DNA of 64,000 bases from Aeromicrobium sp. Root472D3 (lineage in GTDB: Bacteria > Actinomycetota > Actinomycetes > Propionibacteriales > Nocardioidaceae): NCBI RefSeq assembly GCF_001426485.1, contig NZ_LMET01000001.1, positions 1,211,915 to 1,275,914 on the forward strand. Reading direction: 5' to 3'. The position numbers were made by a program, and so were the translations under genes. The notes below the pieces were generated by a model. It ran no database searches, had not been told where the DNA came from, and saw nothing but the letters and a program-made list of their open reading frames with translations. Below are positions 22,479-36,446 of the stretch, piece after piece; within the stretch, counting starts at the first letter, position 1; every line of letters starts with the position of its first letter.

Positions 22479-23692
22479 CGAACTCGTCCATCGCCCAGCG
22501 CTTCGCGGGCTTCTCCAAGGTCCTGGTGGCCGTCATCGTCCTGCTGCTGATCGCGGCGACCCTGCTGTTCCTCAACAACGGCGACGGCAAGCGCTACCTG
22601 ACGGTCGACTTCGACCAGACCAACTCGGTCTACAAGGGCTCCGAGGTCAAGATCCTCGGCGTCAAGGTCGGCACGGTCGAGAGCCTGACGCCGCGCGGTC
22701 AGGTCGTCCGCGTCAAGATCGCCTACGACGGCCAGCAGAAGCTCCCGGCCGACGTCAAGGCCGTCGTGGTGTCGCCCTCGATCGTCGGCGACCGCTTCAT
22801 CCAGCTCGCACCGGCCTACGACGGGGGAGCGACGCTCAAGGACGACGCCTTCCTGCCGGTCGAGCGCACGGCCGTGCCGGTCGAGCTCGACGCGGTCTAC
22901 CAGTCGCTCGACGACCTCTCGGTCGCCCTCGGGCCCAAGGACGGCGCCGCCGAGGGTCCGCTCAGCCAGCTCGTCGACGGCACCGCGGCCCAGCTCGACG
23001 GCCAGGGCGCCCAGCTCAACGAGACGCTGAAGAACTTCGGCAAGCTCAGCACGACGCTGTCGAACAACAAGGACGAGCTGTTCGGCGGCCTGCGCGAGGT
23101 CAACGACTTCGTCACGCTGCTCAAGACCAACGACCAGTCGGTCCGGGCGTTCAACGACAGCACCGCCGAGGTCTCGACGGTGCTGGCGGGCGAACGCGAC
23201 GACCTCGCCGGCACGCTCGAGGCGCTCAGCAAGGCCCTGGTCGACGTCAACGGGCTCGTCAAGGAGAACCGCAGCGCCCTGCGCGGCAACGTCGACAACA
23301 TCGCCTCGCTGGCCAACGTCCTGGCCCAGCGCAAGGACGAGCTCGAGCAGGCGACGATCGCGGCGCCCACGGCCCTGTCGAACGTCGCGCTGGCGTACAA
23401 CGGCACGACCGGCACGCTCGACACCCGGGCCGACATCCCCGAGCTGATCTCCGGCACGCTCGGCGACCCGGCGGGCCTGCTGTGCAACATCCTCGGCCAG
23501 GCCCCCACCGAGACCGGCTGCTCGGCGCTGACCGACCTCCTGGGCGGCCTGACCGGCGGGCTGACCGGCGGTGCGGCCACCCCGGGCGCGGCCTCGACCG
23601 ACCTGCCCCGCGCCGCGGCGGCCAGCACGACCCCCGCTCCCCGGATCGAGAAGGTCAACTCCTCGGTCGCCGACATGTTGGCGGTGCAGTGA
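22475..23692 (+). CDS. mceD: Mce family protein, MceD position
   Basis: ATG 22475 overlaps the mceC stop (ATGA). 405 residues: anchor helix at about 14-35 (VLVAVIVLLLIAATLLFL), MCE domain (VYKGSEVKILGVKVGTVESL, AVVVSPSIVGDRFIQLAPA), helical region, then a Gly/Ala/Thr-rich tail from about residue 355. Two Cys occur in LLCNILGQ and TGCSALTDLL near the end of the folded part. Confidence 0.92.
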   Translation: MTNSSIAQRFAGFSKVLVAVIVLLLIAATLLFLNNGDGKRYLTVDFDQTNSVYKGSEVKILGVKVGTVESLTPRGQVVRVKIAYDGQQKLPADVKAVVVSPSIVGDRFIQLAPAYDGGATLKDDAFLPVERTAVPVELDAVYQSLDDLSVALGPKDGAAEGPLSQLVDGTAAQLDGQGAQLNETLKNFGKLSTTLSNNKDELFGGLREVNDFVTLLKTNDQSVRAFNDSTAEVSTVLAGERDDLAGTLEALSKALVDVNGLVKENRSALRGNVDNIASLANVLAQRKDELEQATIAAPTALSNVALAYNGTTGTLDTRADIPELISGTLGDPAGLLCNILGQAPTETGCSALTDLLGGLTGGLTGGAATPGAASTDLPRAAAASTTPAPRIEKVNSSVADMLAVQ

Positions 23693-25134
23693 TGAGACGA
23701 CGGATCGTCGGCGGCGTGATGGCCCTGGCCGGAACGCTGGTCCTCAGCGGCTGCGGCTTCTCGCCGTACCAGCTGCCGCTGCCGGGCGGTGCCGACCTCG
23801 GCAACGACCCCTACTCGGTCAAGATCAAGTTCCGCGACGTCCTCGACCTCGTGCCGCAGAGCGCCGTGCGGGTCAACGACATCGCGGTCGGCAAGGTGAC
23901 CGACATCGAGCTCGAGGGCTGGACGGCCCTCGTGACGGTCGAGATCAACCGTGACGCGGAGCTGCCCGACAACGCGATCGCCACGATCCGCCAGACCAGC
24001 CTGCTGGGCGAGAAGTTCGTCTCGCTGGCGCCGCCGACCAACGGTGCGGTCGGCTCGCTCGGCAACGGCGACGAGATCCCGCTCGACCGCTCGGGCCGCA
24101 ACCCCGAGGTCGAGGAGGTGCTCGGTGCCGCGTCCCTGCTGTTCAACGGAGGCGGCCTCGAGAAGACCAACACGATCGTGCGCGAGCTGAACAACGCGCT
24201 GGGCGGCAACGAGCCCGAGATCCGCGAGCTCGTGTCGACGACGTCGGAGTTCATCGGCCAGCTCGACCAGAACAAGGAAGCGCTGCTGACGTCGCTGGAG
24301 AAGGTCAACCGGCTCTCGATCGCGGCCAACGACCAGACCGACGCCATCACGGGTGCGCTCGACGAGCTGCCCGAGGCGCTGCGGGTCGTCAACGACCAGC
24401 GCGACGAGCTCGTCGGCCTGCTGCAGTCGCTCGACCGTCTGGGCGACGTCGCGACGGGTGTCATCCGCGACTCCAAGGCCGACACGGTCGCCGACCTGAA
24501 GGCGCTCGTGCCGACGCTGACCAACCTGACGCGGGCCGGCGACGACCTCGCGACGTCGACGCAGGCGCTGCTGTCGTTCCCGTTCACCGACGGCTTCGTC
24601 GGCGGCAGCGTCGCCGCCGCCACCGGACGCTGCCAGGACAAGGCACCGGGGCAGGCTGAGATCAAGGAAGGCGCCTGCTTCGGCGACTTCGCGAACCTGT
24701 CGGTCAAGCTCAACCTCGGGGTCGAGCAGCTGACCAACATCCTGGGCGACTTCGACCTGACGAACGTCCTGCCGGCCGGCACCTCGCCGAGCGCGTCCGA
24801 CGTCCCGGCCACGCCTGACGTCCCGCAGCTCGACCCGGGCGCCGATCCGACCGACGGTCTGCGCGACCTCGTCAACGACCTGATGCCGGGCGGCTCCGGC
24901 CTCCCGGGCCTGGGGCAGCCCTCCTCGGGCGGCGGCTCCGGATCCGGCGGCGGTGGCGGCAGCGGCCAGCCGTCGAGCGCGGCGACGACCCCGGCCCCCA
25001 CGACGTCCCCGTCCTCGGGCTCGTCGTCGGGCGGCTTCCTGTGCTCGCTGTTCGGCACCTGCCGGGCACCGGCGGCCTCCGCGGCATCGGCCGACCTCGA
25101 AGCCCTCTTCATCGAACCGGCGGTGGCCCCGTGA
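23692..25134 (+). CDS. mceE: Mce family lipoprotein, MceE (LprK-like) position
   Basis: ATG 23692 overlaps the mceD stop by one base (TGATG). 480 residues. The signal peptide ends in a lipobox LVLSGC (Cys21), as expected for the fifth Mce protein. The MCE domain (DLVPQSAVRVNDIAVGKVTD, ATIRQTSLLGEKFVSLAPP) and helical region follow. A Ser/Gly/Pro-rich linker (about residues 400-450) leads to FLCSLFGTCR. Lipid anchoring fixes one subunit of the hexamer to the membrane or envelope. Confidence 0.93.
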   Translation: MRRRIVGGVMALAGTLVLSGCGFSPYQLPLPGGADLGNDPYSVKIKFRDVLDLVPQSAVRVNDIAVGKVTDIELEGWTALVTVEINRDAELPDNAIATIRQTSLLGEKFVSLAPPTNGAVGSLGNGDEIPLDRSGRNPEVEEVLGAASLLFNGGGLEKTNTIVRELNNALGGNEPEIRELVSTTSEFIGQLDQNKEALLTSLEKVNRLSIAANDQTDAITGALDELPEALRVVNDQRDELVGLLQSLDRLGDVATGVIRDSKADTVADLKALVPTLTNLTRAGDDLATSTQALLSFPFTDGFVGGSVAAATGRCQDKAPGQAEIKEGACFGDFANLSVKLNLGVEQLTNILGDFDLTNVLPAGTSPSASDVPATPDVPQLDPGADPTDGLRDLVNDLMPGGSGLPGLGQPSSGGGSGSGGGGGSGQPSSAATTPAPTTSPSSGSSSGGFLCSLFGTCRAPAASAASADLEALFIEPAVAP

Positions 25135-26363
25135 TCACCAGGCTGACCAAGATCCAGCTCATCATCTTCGCGATCGTGACCGTCATCGGCGGCACGTTCG
25201 TGGGAGGCCGCTACGCGCAGCTCGACCGACTGGTCGTCGACCGCAGCTACCCGATCTCGGCGCAGTTCAGCGACTCCGGCGGCATCTTCGCCGGCGCGCA
25301 GGTCACGTACCGCGGCATCGCGGTCGGCAAGGTCAGCCGCCTGCAGTTCGAGGCCGGCGGCGTCCGCGCCACGATGGACATCGAGAAGAGCGCCCCGCAG
25401 ATCCCGGCCGACGTCGAGGCCATCGTCGCCAACAAGTCCGCGATCGGCGAGCAGTACATCGACCTGCAGCCCCGGTCGGCGACGGCGCCGTACCTCGCGG
25501 CGGGCTCGGCGATCCCGCAGGACCGCACCCGCATCCCGATCGACACCACGACCCTGCTGGTCGACGTCAACAACGTGGTCACGTCGGTCAACACCGACAA
25601 CCTGCGCACCGTCGTCGACGAGCTCGGCCAGGCCTTCGACGGGGCCGGTCCCGACCTCGCGCGGATCCTCGACACCTCCTCGGAGTTCATCAAGGCCGCC
25701 GACGACAACATCGACGTGACGCGCTCGCTGATCCGCAACTCCGACAGCGTGCTCCAGACGCAGATCGACAAGAGCGACTCGATCGCGACGTTCTCCAAGA
25801 ACCTGGCGCTGCTGTCGGGCACGCTGGTGGACGCCGACCCCGACCTGCGACGCCTGCTCGACAAGGGTGGCGACGCGGCGGCGACCGTCGACGCCGTCGT
25901 CGACGAGAACTCCACCGATCTCGGCAACGCCGTGCGCGACCTGGTCATCGCCAACAAGCCGCTGGCCGACAACGTGCTCGGCCTGCAGGCCGTGTTCATC
26001 CTGTACCCCTACCTGCTCGAGGGATCGTTCACGGCACTCGTGCCCGACACGGCCGGCTCGAAGGAGACGGGTGAGTACAACGCCAAGTTCGGCCTGGTGC
26101 TGACCGACACGACCCCCACCTGCTCCTACGTCAAGGACGGCGGCGACGCCTCGGGCTACCGCAAGCGTCAGCCCGAGGGACAGATCGGCGACATCCCGTT
26201 CGACGTGAACACGGACTGTAAGGTCGAGGACAACACGATCGCGCGCCAGCCGTCGAAGACCGAGCTGCGCCGCTCCGCCGCCGGGAACGTCACGCACGAC
26301 GGCCCCACGGCAACCGGAAAGGACTCCTGGAAGTGGCTGTTGAGCGATCCGGTGACCCGCTGA
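25131..26363 (+). CDS. mceF: Mce family protein, MceF position
   Basis: GTG 25131 overlaps the mceE stop (GTGA). 410 residues: anchor helix (IQLIIFAIVTVIGGTFVGG), MCE domain (GGIFAGAQVTYRGIAVGKVS, AIVANKSAIGEQYIDLQP), a helical region to about 290 and a C-terminal domain with ILYPYLLEGSFTALVPD and a Cys pair (TCSYVKDGG ... DCKVED). It is the sixth and last Mce subunit. The next gene starts inside its 3' end. Confidence 0.93.
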   Translation: MITRLTKIQLIIFAIVTVIGGTFVGGRYAQLDRLVVDRSYPISAQFSDSGGIFAGAQVTYRGIAVGKVSRLQFEAGGVRATMDIEKSAPQIPADVEAIVANKSAIGEQYIDLQPRSATAPYLAAGSAIPQDRTRIPIDTTTLLVDVNNVVTSVNTDNLRTVVDELGQAFDGAGPDLARILDTSSEFIKAADDNIDVTRSLIRNSDSVLQTQIDKSDSIATFSKNLALLSGTLVDADPDLRRLLDKGGDAAATVDAVVDENSTDLGNAVRDLVIANKPLADNVLGLQAVFILYPYLLEGSFTALVPDTAGSKETGEYNAKFGLVLTDTTPTCSYVKDGGDASGYRKRQPEGQIGDIPFDVNTDCKVEDNTIARQPSKTELRRSAAGNVTHDGPTATGKDSWKWLLSDPVTR

Positions 26364-26986
26364 CCGGCTGGTCCGCCCGCCCCCTCGTCATCCGCATCCT
26401 CGCCGGGACGTTCGCCCTCGGCCTCGTGCTGGCGCTCGTGGGTGCGCTGGTGCTGCCGCGGATCGGCGGAGACGACGACGACCGGGCGGCCCGCAACCAG
26501 GTGGCCTCGCGGGCCAACGACTTCGCGGTCGCGTACAACACGTACGACGTCGCCGACCTGGCCGACTACCAGGCCCGCCTGAAGGGCCTGCTGACCCCGG
26601 CGTACGACAAGCAGTTCGTCGAGATCACCAACGCGGTCTTCGGAGCGCTCGAGACCAAGCAGCAGAAGAGCGGCGACGCGAAGGTCCAGGGCGTCGCGAT
26701 CGACAGCATCGACCAGGACTCGGCGACGGCGATCGTCGCGGTCGACGCCTCGATCACCAACACGGACAACGCCGCGGCGGTCAAGCGCTTCTTCCGCTGG
26801 AAGGTCACGTTCACGCAGACCAAGGGGGAGTGGCTCGTGTCCAACTTCGAGAGCGTCGCCTCCGTCGACGCCCAGGCGACACCTGCCCCGACCGATCCGT
26901 CCGCGACGACGCCGGTCCCGAGCGACGCCGCGCCCACCACGCCGGCGCCCACGACACCGGCACCGACGACGGACGGAGGTCAGTGA
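26333..26986 (+). CDS. Mce-associated membrane protein (Mam-like), first
   Basis: GTG 26333 lies inside the mceF 3' end, overlapping by 31 bp. 217 residues: one transmembrane helix at about 20-43, an extracytoplasmic domain (about 55-170) of the SnoaL/NTF2-like kind seen in Mce-associated proteins (RANDFAVAYNTYDVADLADY, RWKVTFTQTKGEWLVSNFES), and a Pro/Thr/Ala tail. Mam proteins stabilise Mce transporters in mycobacteria; the same role is inferred here from position and layout. Confidence 0.85.
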   Translation: MAVERSGDPLTGWSARPLVIRILAGTFALGLVLALVGALVLPRIGGDDDDRAARNQVASRANDFAVAYNTYDVADLADYQARLKGLLTPAYDKQFVEITNAVFGALETKQQKSGDAKVQGVAIDSIDQDSATAIVAVDASITNTDNAAAVKRFFRWKVTFTQTKGEWLVSNFESVASVDAQATPAPTDPSATTPVPSDAAPTTPAPTTPAPTTDGGQ

Positions 26987-27864
26987 TGAGCGAGTCGAAC
27001 GGACCCGTCCGGCGCCGGCGCATCGCCGGCGAGGCTCCCCCCGCGGCCCCGGCCGCCAAGACCCCGGCCAAGAGGGTCGCCCGCAAGCCGGTCGCCCCCA
27101 AGCCCGTGCCGGCAGCGGGCGCCGGTGTCACCAAGGCCCCGAGCGCGAAGAAGACCCCGAGCGCGAAGAAGACCCCCAGCGCGAAGAAGACCCCGAACGT
27201 GAAGACGGCGCCGACCACGGAGGAGACGCCGGCCACCGAGGCCGCACCCGCCGCGGCCCCGGCCGCCCGCCGCCCGACGGTCGCGCGTCCGCTCGCCCCG
27301 AAGGTGCCGACGCGATCGGCGGCGTCGGCCGAGCGGTCGACCTACGTCGAGCGCCCGGGGTCGCGGCCCGCCCGGCGCGACCTGCTGTGGCTCGTCCCGG
27401 CGACCCTGCTGGCGCTGGCCTCGCTGGTCGTGGGCGTGTTCCTGCTCGTCAACCCCCCGGGGGCGTCGGACGACCTCGACACGACGGACCGCCAGGCGTC
27501 GTCGGCGGCCGCGAGCGCGGCCGAGACGATCTTCTCGTACCGGTACGACGAGCTCGACCAGCACCTGACCGCCTCGAAGGCGCTCATGACGCCGACGTTC
27601 GCCAAGGAGTTCGACAAGATCGCTCCGGCCCTGACCGAGCTCGCGCCCCAGCGCAAGATCGTGGTCGAGGCCGCCGCGCGCGAGGCGGCCGCCCTGCCGT
27701 GCGGCGACGACTGCTCGTCGAGCAAGGCCGAGGTGCTGGTGTTCGTCGACCAGGCGCGGCTCGTGGGCGACGCGACGCAGCCCACGGTCTTCGCGAACCG
27801 CATCAAGGTGTCGATGGTCAAGGGCGACGACGGCTGGCGCGTCGCGAACATCCGCGCCCTGTGA
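26986..27864 (+). CDS. Mce-associated membrane protein (Mam-like), second, with Lys/Ala repeat
   Basis: ATG 26986 overlaps the preceding stop by one base; upstream in-frame ATG codons give only a shadow. 292 residues: a basic cytosolic region of about 120 residues with a six-residue repeat (SAKKTP, three near-identical copies at nt 27140-27193), one transmembrane helix (about 131-153), and an extracytoplasmic NTF2-like domain ending MVKGDDGWRVANIRAL. CGDDCSS forms a close Cys pair. It closes the mce operon. No clear terminator follows before the rpoB promoter. Confidence 0.85.
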   Translation: MSESNGPVRRRRIAGEAPPAAPAAKTPAKRVARKPVAPKPVPAAGAGVTKAPSAKKTPSAKKTPSAKKTPNVKTAPTTEETPATEAAPAAAPAARRPTVARPLAPKVPTRSAASAERSTYVERPGSRPARRDLLWLVPATLLALASLVVGVFLLVNPPGASDDLDTTDRQASSAAASAAETIFSYRYDELDQHLTASKALMTPTFAKEFDKIAPALTELAPQRKIVVEAAAREAAALPCGDDCSSSKAEVLVFVDQARLVGDATQPTVFANRIKVSMVKGDDGWRVANIRAL

Positions 27865-27981
27865 CGCCATCGGACTGACGTCGGCCTCGTGTATTCGTTG
27901 CCGTTGCAGGCCGAAACCGTCGAGTCGGAGCGAAAAGCCAAATAGCGTCACCTATTTGCGGCCCGTTGTCAAGGCCCGCCC

Positions 27982-28010
27982 TTGCTTCGGCGTGGCTCCC
28001 GGGTTACACT
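27982..28010 (+). promoter_or_regulatory. Putative rpoBC promoter
   Basis: TTGCTT (27982-27987), 17 nt, then TACACT (28005-28010) is a strong housekeeping promoter shape, giving a leader of about 127 nt before the rpoB TTG. The rest of the 279-bp gap after the mce operon shows no gene. Read-through from mce is possible because no terminator is evident. Confidence 0.7.
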
Positions 28011-28143
28011 GAACTTTCGCGCTCGCCTTGTCCTGCCCTTCTCCTGATCGAGTCGGACAGGCGCCCCTTGACCGGGGTCGATTGGCGTGCGCGGAGCACG
28101 ACCTCACGAGCCACCCGCCTGCGAGCCCTTGGAAGGACCCCTC

Positions 28144-31100
28144 TTGGCCGCCTCGCGCACCTCCGCATCTGTTCAGCCCCGCCGTATCTCGTTCGCCAAA
28201 ATTGCAGAACCCCTCGAGGTCCCGGAGCTTCTCGCTCTGCAGACCGACAGCTTCGCTTGGCTGATCGGCGACGAGAAGTGGCAGGAAGGTGTCGAAGCCG
28301 CTCTTGCAGCCGGCCGCACCGACGTGTCCACCAAGTCCGGTCTGGAGGAGATCTTCGAGGAGATCTCGCCGATCGAGGACTTCTCCGAGACGATGAGCTT
28401 GTCGTTCCGCGACCACCGGTTCGAGCCCCCCAAGTATTCGGTCGACGACTGCAAGGACCGCGACGTCACGTACGCCGCGCCGCTGTTCGTCACGGCCGAG
28501 TTCATGAACAACGAGACCGGCGAGATCAAGAGCCAGACCGTCTTCATGGGCGACTTCCCGCTCATGACCGACAAGGGCACCTTCATCATCAACGGCACCG
28601 AGCGTGTCGTGGTGTCCCAGCTGGTCCGCTCGCCCGGCGTCTACTTCGAGCGCACGCCCGACAAGACGTCCGACAAGGACATCTACACCGCCAAGGTCAT
28701 CCCCTCGCGTGGTGCGTGGCTCGAGTTCGAGATCGACAAGCGCGACATGGTCGGCGTCCGCCTCGACCGCAAGCGCAAGCAGAGCGTCACGGTGCTGCTC
28801 AAGGCCCTCGGCTGGTCCGAGGCGCAGATCCTCGAGGAGTTCGGCCAGTACGAGTCGATCCGCCTGACGCTCGAGAAGGACAACACCGTCGGCCAGGACG
28901 ACGCGCTGCTCGACATCTACCGCAAGCTGCGTCCGGGCGAACCGCCGAGCCGCGAAGCTGCCCAGACCCTTCTGGACAACTACTACTTCAACGCCAAGCG
29001 CTACGACACGGCCAAGGTCGGTCGCTACAAGATCAACAAGAAGCTCGGCGCCGACGAGGCCTTCGACCAGCAGACGCTGACGATCGACGACATCGTGTCG
29101 ACGATCAAGTACATCGTCGCGCTGCACGCGGGCGAGACCGAGCTCGAGACCGCCGCGGGCTCGACGATCGTCGAGGCCGACGACATCGACCACTTCGGCA
29201 ACCGCCGCATGCGGTCGGTCGGCGAGCTGATCCAGAACCAGCTCCGCACGGGCCTGGCCCGCATGGAGCGTGTCGTCCGCGAGCGCATGACGACCCAGGA
29301 CGTCGAGGCCATCACGCCGCAGACCCTGATCAACATCCGCCCGGTCGTCGCGGCGCTCAAGGAGTTCTTCGGGACGTCCCAGCTGTCGCAGTTCATGGAC
29401 CAGAACAACCCGCTCGCGGGCCTGACGCACAAGCGTCGTCTGTCGGCCCTCGGACCGGGTGGTCTGTCGCGTGAGCGCGCCGGCTACGAGGTCCGCGACG
29501 TCCACCCGTCGCACTACGGCCGCATGTGCCCCATCGAGACCCCCGAGGGACCGAACATCGGTCTGATCGGCTCGCTGGCCTCGTACGGCCGCATCAACTC
29601 GTTCGGCTTCGTCGAGACCCCGTACCGCAAGGTCGTCGACGGCACCGTCACCGAGCAGATCGACTACCTGACCGCGACCGACGAGGACCGCTACATCGTC
29701 GCGCAGGCCAACTCGGTCCTGACCGAGCAGTCGACCTTCGCCGAGGACATGGTCCTGGTGCGTCAGAAGGGCGGCGAGGCCGAGCTGCGTCCCGCCGCCG
29801 ACGTCGACTACATGGACGTCTCGCCGCGCCAGATGGTGTCGGTGGCCACGGCCCTGATCCCGTTCCTCGAGCACGACGACGCGAACCGCGCCCTGATGGG
29901 CTCGAACATGCAGCGTCAGGCCGTCCCGCTGATCCGCAACGACGCGCCGCTCGTCGGCACCGGCATGGAGTTCCGTGCCGCCGTCGACGCCGGTGACGTC
30001 ACGGTCGCCAAGGTCGCCGGCGTGGTCAACGAGGTGTCCGCGGACGCCATCGAGATCATGCAGGACGACGGCTCGTACTTCACGTACCGCCTGGCCAAGT
30101 TCAAGCGCTCCAACCAGGGCACCTGCACCAACCAGCGTCCGCTGGTGGCACACGGTCAGCGCGTCGAGGTCGGCACGCCGCTGGCCGACGGCCCCTGCAC
30201 CGACGAGGGCGAGATGGCGCTGGGCACCAACCTGCTCGTCGCCTTCATGCCCTGGCAGGGTCACAACTACGAGGACGCGATCATCCTGTCCCAGCGCGTC
30301 GTCCAGGACGACCTGCTGACCTCGATCCACATCGAGGAGCACGAGGTCGACGCCCGCGACACCAAGCTGGGCCCCGAGGAGATCACGCGCGACATCCCCA
30401 ACGTCTCCGAGGAGATGCTGGCCGATCTCGACGAGCGCGGCATCATCCGCATCGGTGCCGAGGTCGGCAACGGTGACGTCCTCGTCGGCAAGGTCACGCC
30501 CAAGGGCGAGACCGAGCTGACCCCCGAGGAGCGCCTGCTCCGCGCGATCTTCGGCGAGAAGGCGCGCGAGGTGCGCGACACCTCGCTGAAGGTCCCGCAC
30601 GGCGAGTCCGGCACCGTCATCGGCGTCCGGGTGTTCGACTCCGCCGAGGGCGACGAGCTCTCGCCGGGCGTCAACCAGCTGGTCCGCGTCTACGTGGCCC
30701 AGAAGCGCAAGATCTCCAACGGTGACAAGCTCGCCGGCCGTCACGGCAACAAGGGCGTCATCTCCAAGATCAACCCGGTCGAGGACATGCCGTTCCTCGA
30801 GGACGGCACGCCGGTCGACATCGTCCTGAACCCGCTCGGCATCCCCGGACGCATGAACGTGGGACAGGTCCTGGAGACGCACCTCGGCTGGGTCGCCAAG
30901 ACCGGCTGGGACATCACCGACATGAAGGACGAGTGGGCCGACCGCCTGCGCGCGATCGGCGCCGACCGCGCCCCGCGCGACAGCAACGTGGCCACGCCGG
31001 TCTTCGACGGTGCGCGCGAGGACGAGATCCAGGGACTCCTGGCCTCGACCCTGCCGAACCGCGACGGTGAGCGCATGGTCAAGCGCGACGGCAAGGCGAA

Positions 31101-31605
31101 GCTGTTCGACGGTCGTACCGGCGAGCCCTTCCCCGACCCCGTCTCGGTCGGCTACATGTACCTGCTCAAGCTGCACCACCTGGTCGACGACAAGATCCAC
31201 GCACGCTCCACGGGTCCGTACTCGATGATCACGCAGCAGCCCCTGGGTGGTAAGGCGCAGTTCGGCGGACAGCGCTTCGGTGAGATGGAGGTGTGGGCCC
31301 TCGAGGCCTACGGAGCGGCGTACGCGCTGCAGGAGCTCCTGACCATCAAGTCCGACGACATCCTCGGACGCGTCAAGGTGTACGAGGCCATCGTCAAGGG
31401 CGAGAACGTGCCGGAGCCGGGTATCCCGGAGTCCTTCAAGGTTCTCGTCAAGGAGATGCAGTCGCTGTGTCTCAACGTCGAGGTGCTCTCGAGCGACGGA
31501 ACCGCTGTCGAGATGCGCGACGCGGAAGAGGATCTCTTCCGCGCCGCCGAAGAGCTCGGCATCGACCTGTCCCGGCGCGAGCCCTCCAGCGTGGAAGAAG
31601 TCTGA
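28144..31605 (+). CDS. rpoB: DNA-directed RNA polymerase subunit beta
   Basis: TTG 28144 is chosen because the protein then begins [20 protein letters not shown], the usual actinobacterial start, with AAGGACCCC ahead of it; an in-frame GTG or ATG at 28087 adds non-conserved residues. 1153 residues. The rifampicin-binding region [20 protein letters not shown] then [11 protein letters not shown] is wild type at all common resistance positions (Asp, His and Ser present). Catalytic-site and flap segments such as [12 protein letters not shown] and [18 protein letters not shown] are intact. It lies in the rpoBC operon. Confidence 0.98.
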   Translation: MAASRTSASVQPRRISFAKIAEPLEVPELLALQTDSFAWLIGDEKWQEGVEAALAAGRTDVSTKSGLEEIFEEISPIEDFSETMSLSFRDHRFEPPKYSVDDCKDRDVTYAAPLFVTAEFMNNETGEIKSQTVFMGDFPLMTDKGTFIINGTERVVVSQLVRSPGVYFERTPDKTSDKDIYTAKVIPSRGAWLEFEIDKRDMVGVRLDRKRKQSVTVLLKALGWSEAQILEEFGQYESIRLTLEKDNTVGQDDALLDIYRKLRPGEPPSREAAQTLLDNYYFNAKRYDTAKVGRYKINKKLGADEAFDQQTLTIDDIVSTIKYIVALHAGETELETAAGSTIVEADDIDHFGNRRMRSVGELIQNQLRTGLARMERVVRERMTTQDVEAITPQTLINIRPVVAALKEFFGTSQLSQFMDQNNPLAGLTHKRRLSALGPGGLSRERAGYEVRDVHPSHYGRMCPIETPEGPNIGLIGSLASYGRINSFGFVETPYRKVVDGTVTEQIDYLTATDEDRYIVAQANSVLTEQSTFAEDMVLVRQKGGEAELRPAADVDYMDVSPRQMVSVATALIPFLEHDDANRALMGSNMQRQAVPLIRNDAPLVGTGMEFRAAVDAGDVTVAKVAGVVNEVSADAIEIMQDDGSYFTYRLAKFKRSNQGTCTNQRPLVAHGQRVEVGTPLADGPCTDEGEMALGTNLLVAFMPWQGHNYEDAIILSQRVVQDDLLTSIHIEEHEVDARDTKLGPEEITRDIPNVSEEMLADLDERGIIRIGAEVGNGDVLVGKVTPKGETELTPEERLLRAIFGEKAREVRDTSLKVPHGESGTVIGVRVFDSAEGDELSPGVNQLVRVYVAQKRKISNGDKLAGRHGNKGVISKINPVEDMPFLEDGTPVDIVLNPLGIPGRMNVGQVLETHLGWVAKTGWDITDMKDEWADRLRAIGADRAPRDSNVATPVFDGAREDEIQGLLASTLPNRDGERMVKRDGKAKLFDGRTGEPFPDPVSVGYMYLLKLHHLVDDKIHARSTGPYSMITQQPLGGKAQFGGQRFGEMEVWALEAYGAAYALQELLTIKSDDILGRVKVYEAIVKGENVPEPGIPESFKVLVKEMQSLCLNVEVLSSDGTAVEMRDAEEDLFRAAEELGIDLSRREPSSVEEV

Positions 31606-31614
31606 GTCGGTCGC

Positions 31615-31668
31615 CTGAGGTGGAGCCTGCTCCTCCAGCTCCACCTCAGCGCGAGGCCGGTCGGCCTC
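31615..31668 (+). promoter_or_regulatory. Tandem hairpins in the rpoB-rpoC spacer
   Basis: CTGAGGTGGAGC (31615-31626) pairs with GCTCCACCTCAG (31638-31649), a perfect 12-bp stem. It is followed by CGAGGCC (31652-31658) with GGCCTCG (31663-31669), a 7-bp stem with loop GGTC. Neither has a T-tract. They may be mRNA-processing or stability elements, or modest attenuators between rpoB and rpoC. Confidence 0.6.
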
Positions 31669-31727
31669 GAGAACTCAGACACTCATCCACCATCAGCAAG
31701 AACCTCTGAAAGGGAAAGAAGACCAAC

Positions 31728-35549
<3,822 letters not shown>

Positions 35550-35564
35550 CCGACAGCACCACGT

Positions 35565-35607
35565 CACGACGAAGCCCCCGGCCATCTCGGCCGGGGGCTT
35601 CGTCGTG
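35565..35607 (+). terminator. Terminator after rpoC
   Basis: CACGACGAAGCCCCCGGCC (35565-35583) and GGCCGGGGGCTTCGTCGTG (35589-35607) pair perfectly over 19 bp with a 5-nt loop, 15 nt after the rpoC stop. It also lies ahead of the convergent cutinase gene end at 35649, so it may serve both directions. Confidence 0.92.
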
Positions 35608-35648
35608 CGCGGGCGTCGTCGCCGATCGACCGTGCGGCCGCCGACGGG

Positions 35649-36446
35649 TCAGACGCCCTGCGCGCGCAGCACGCGGTCGAGGCGGTCGGCGGTGACCCGG
35701 GCGGTCGACGTCTTCTCGTAGAAGTGCTGGTGGGTCGGCGACTGGCCCGAGCCGGGCGCGCCGCGGTCGTTGCAGATCGCGTCGCCGGCGACGCAGAAGC
35801 TGATGGCCGCACGCCTGAGGTCGTCCGGGATGCGCGGCCCGGCCCCCAGCCGCCCGTGGCCCGGCGTCGGCTCGGCAGCGTACGAGTACCGGGCGATGGG
35901 GTCGTCCGGGTTGTGCGACGGGTCGGCGATCATCGCGACCAGCACGACGCGCGGCACCAGGGCGGACGGCACCGACGTCGCCGCGGTGTGCACGACGTGG
36001 GCACCCTGGCTGAAGCCCACCAGGGCGAAGCGGCTGTCGGGGCAGCGGTCGGCCAGCGTGGACAGGCGCTGCAGGGCCAGTGCGCCGCCGGCGGCCGTGT
36101 TGCGCAGGAAGCCCGCCGCGGTCGGGGTCGCCGCGGAGTCGTACCGCACCGGGTCGACGTGGACCGTGGTGCCGGAGCGCGCGTGGAGCCGTCGTGCCAG
36201 CTGCTCGACGGTCACGCGCACCTCCGTGCCGACGCCGAGGTTGCGCCCGACGTCCTGCGTCGAGCCGCGGGCGCCGATCACGACGAGGTCGGCGCACGGG
36301 TCGGCGACCAGGAGGTCCGCCGCGGTGCCCGTGTCGTGCGAGGGGCCGCGTGCGTCCCGGTCGGGCGGATCGGCCGGTGCCCGGCAACCCGCGAGCACGA
36401 GGGCGGCGACCAGGGCGGAGACCGCGCGGCCCGGGCGCCGCGTCAC
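35649..36446 (-). CDS. Cutinase-family lipoprotein (esterase/lipase)
   Basis: GTG 36446; 265 residues. The signal peptide ends in the lipobox LVLAGC (Cys about 19), so the protein is probably anchored outside the membrane. The cutinase alpha/beta-hydrolase core shows VIGARGSTQ, the nucleophile elbow GFSQGAHV, and the acid-histidine pair region CVAGDAICNDRG ... THQHFYEK. Cutinases of actinobacteria cleave short lipid, phospholipid or polyester esters. Its start overlaps the stop of the acyltransferase by 4 bp (GTGA), so the two form an operon that may transfer and remove acyl groups on surface molecules. Confidence 0.9.
   Translation of the reverse strand: MTRRPGRAVSALVAALVLAGCRAPADPPDRDARGPSHDTGTAADLLVADPCADLVVIGARGSTQDVGRNLGVGTEVRVTVEQLARRLHARSGTTVHVDPVRYDSAATPTAAGFLRNTAAGGALALQRLSTLADRCPDSRFALVGFSQGAHVVHTAATSVPSALVPRVVLVAMIADPSHNPDDPIARYSYAAEPTPGHGRLGAGPRIPDDLRRAAISFCVAGDAICNDRGAPGSGQSPTHQHFYEKTSTARVTADRLDRVLRAQGV

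Noticed and set aside
27952..31644. A 1230-codon open frame opposite rpoB
   Set aside because: It is the antisense shadow of rpoB, a common result of GC-rich third positions. Its product has no recognisable motif.
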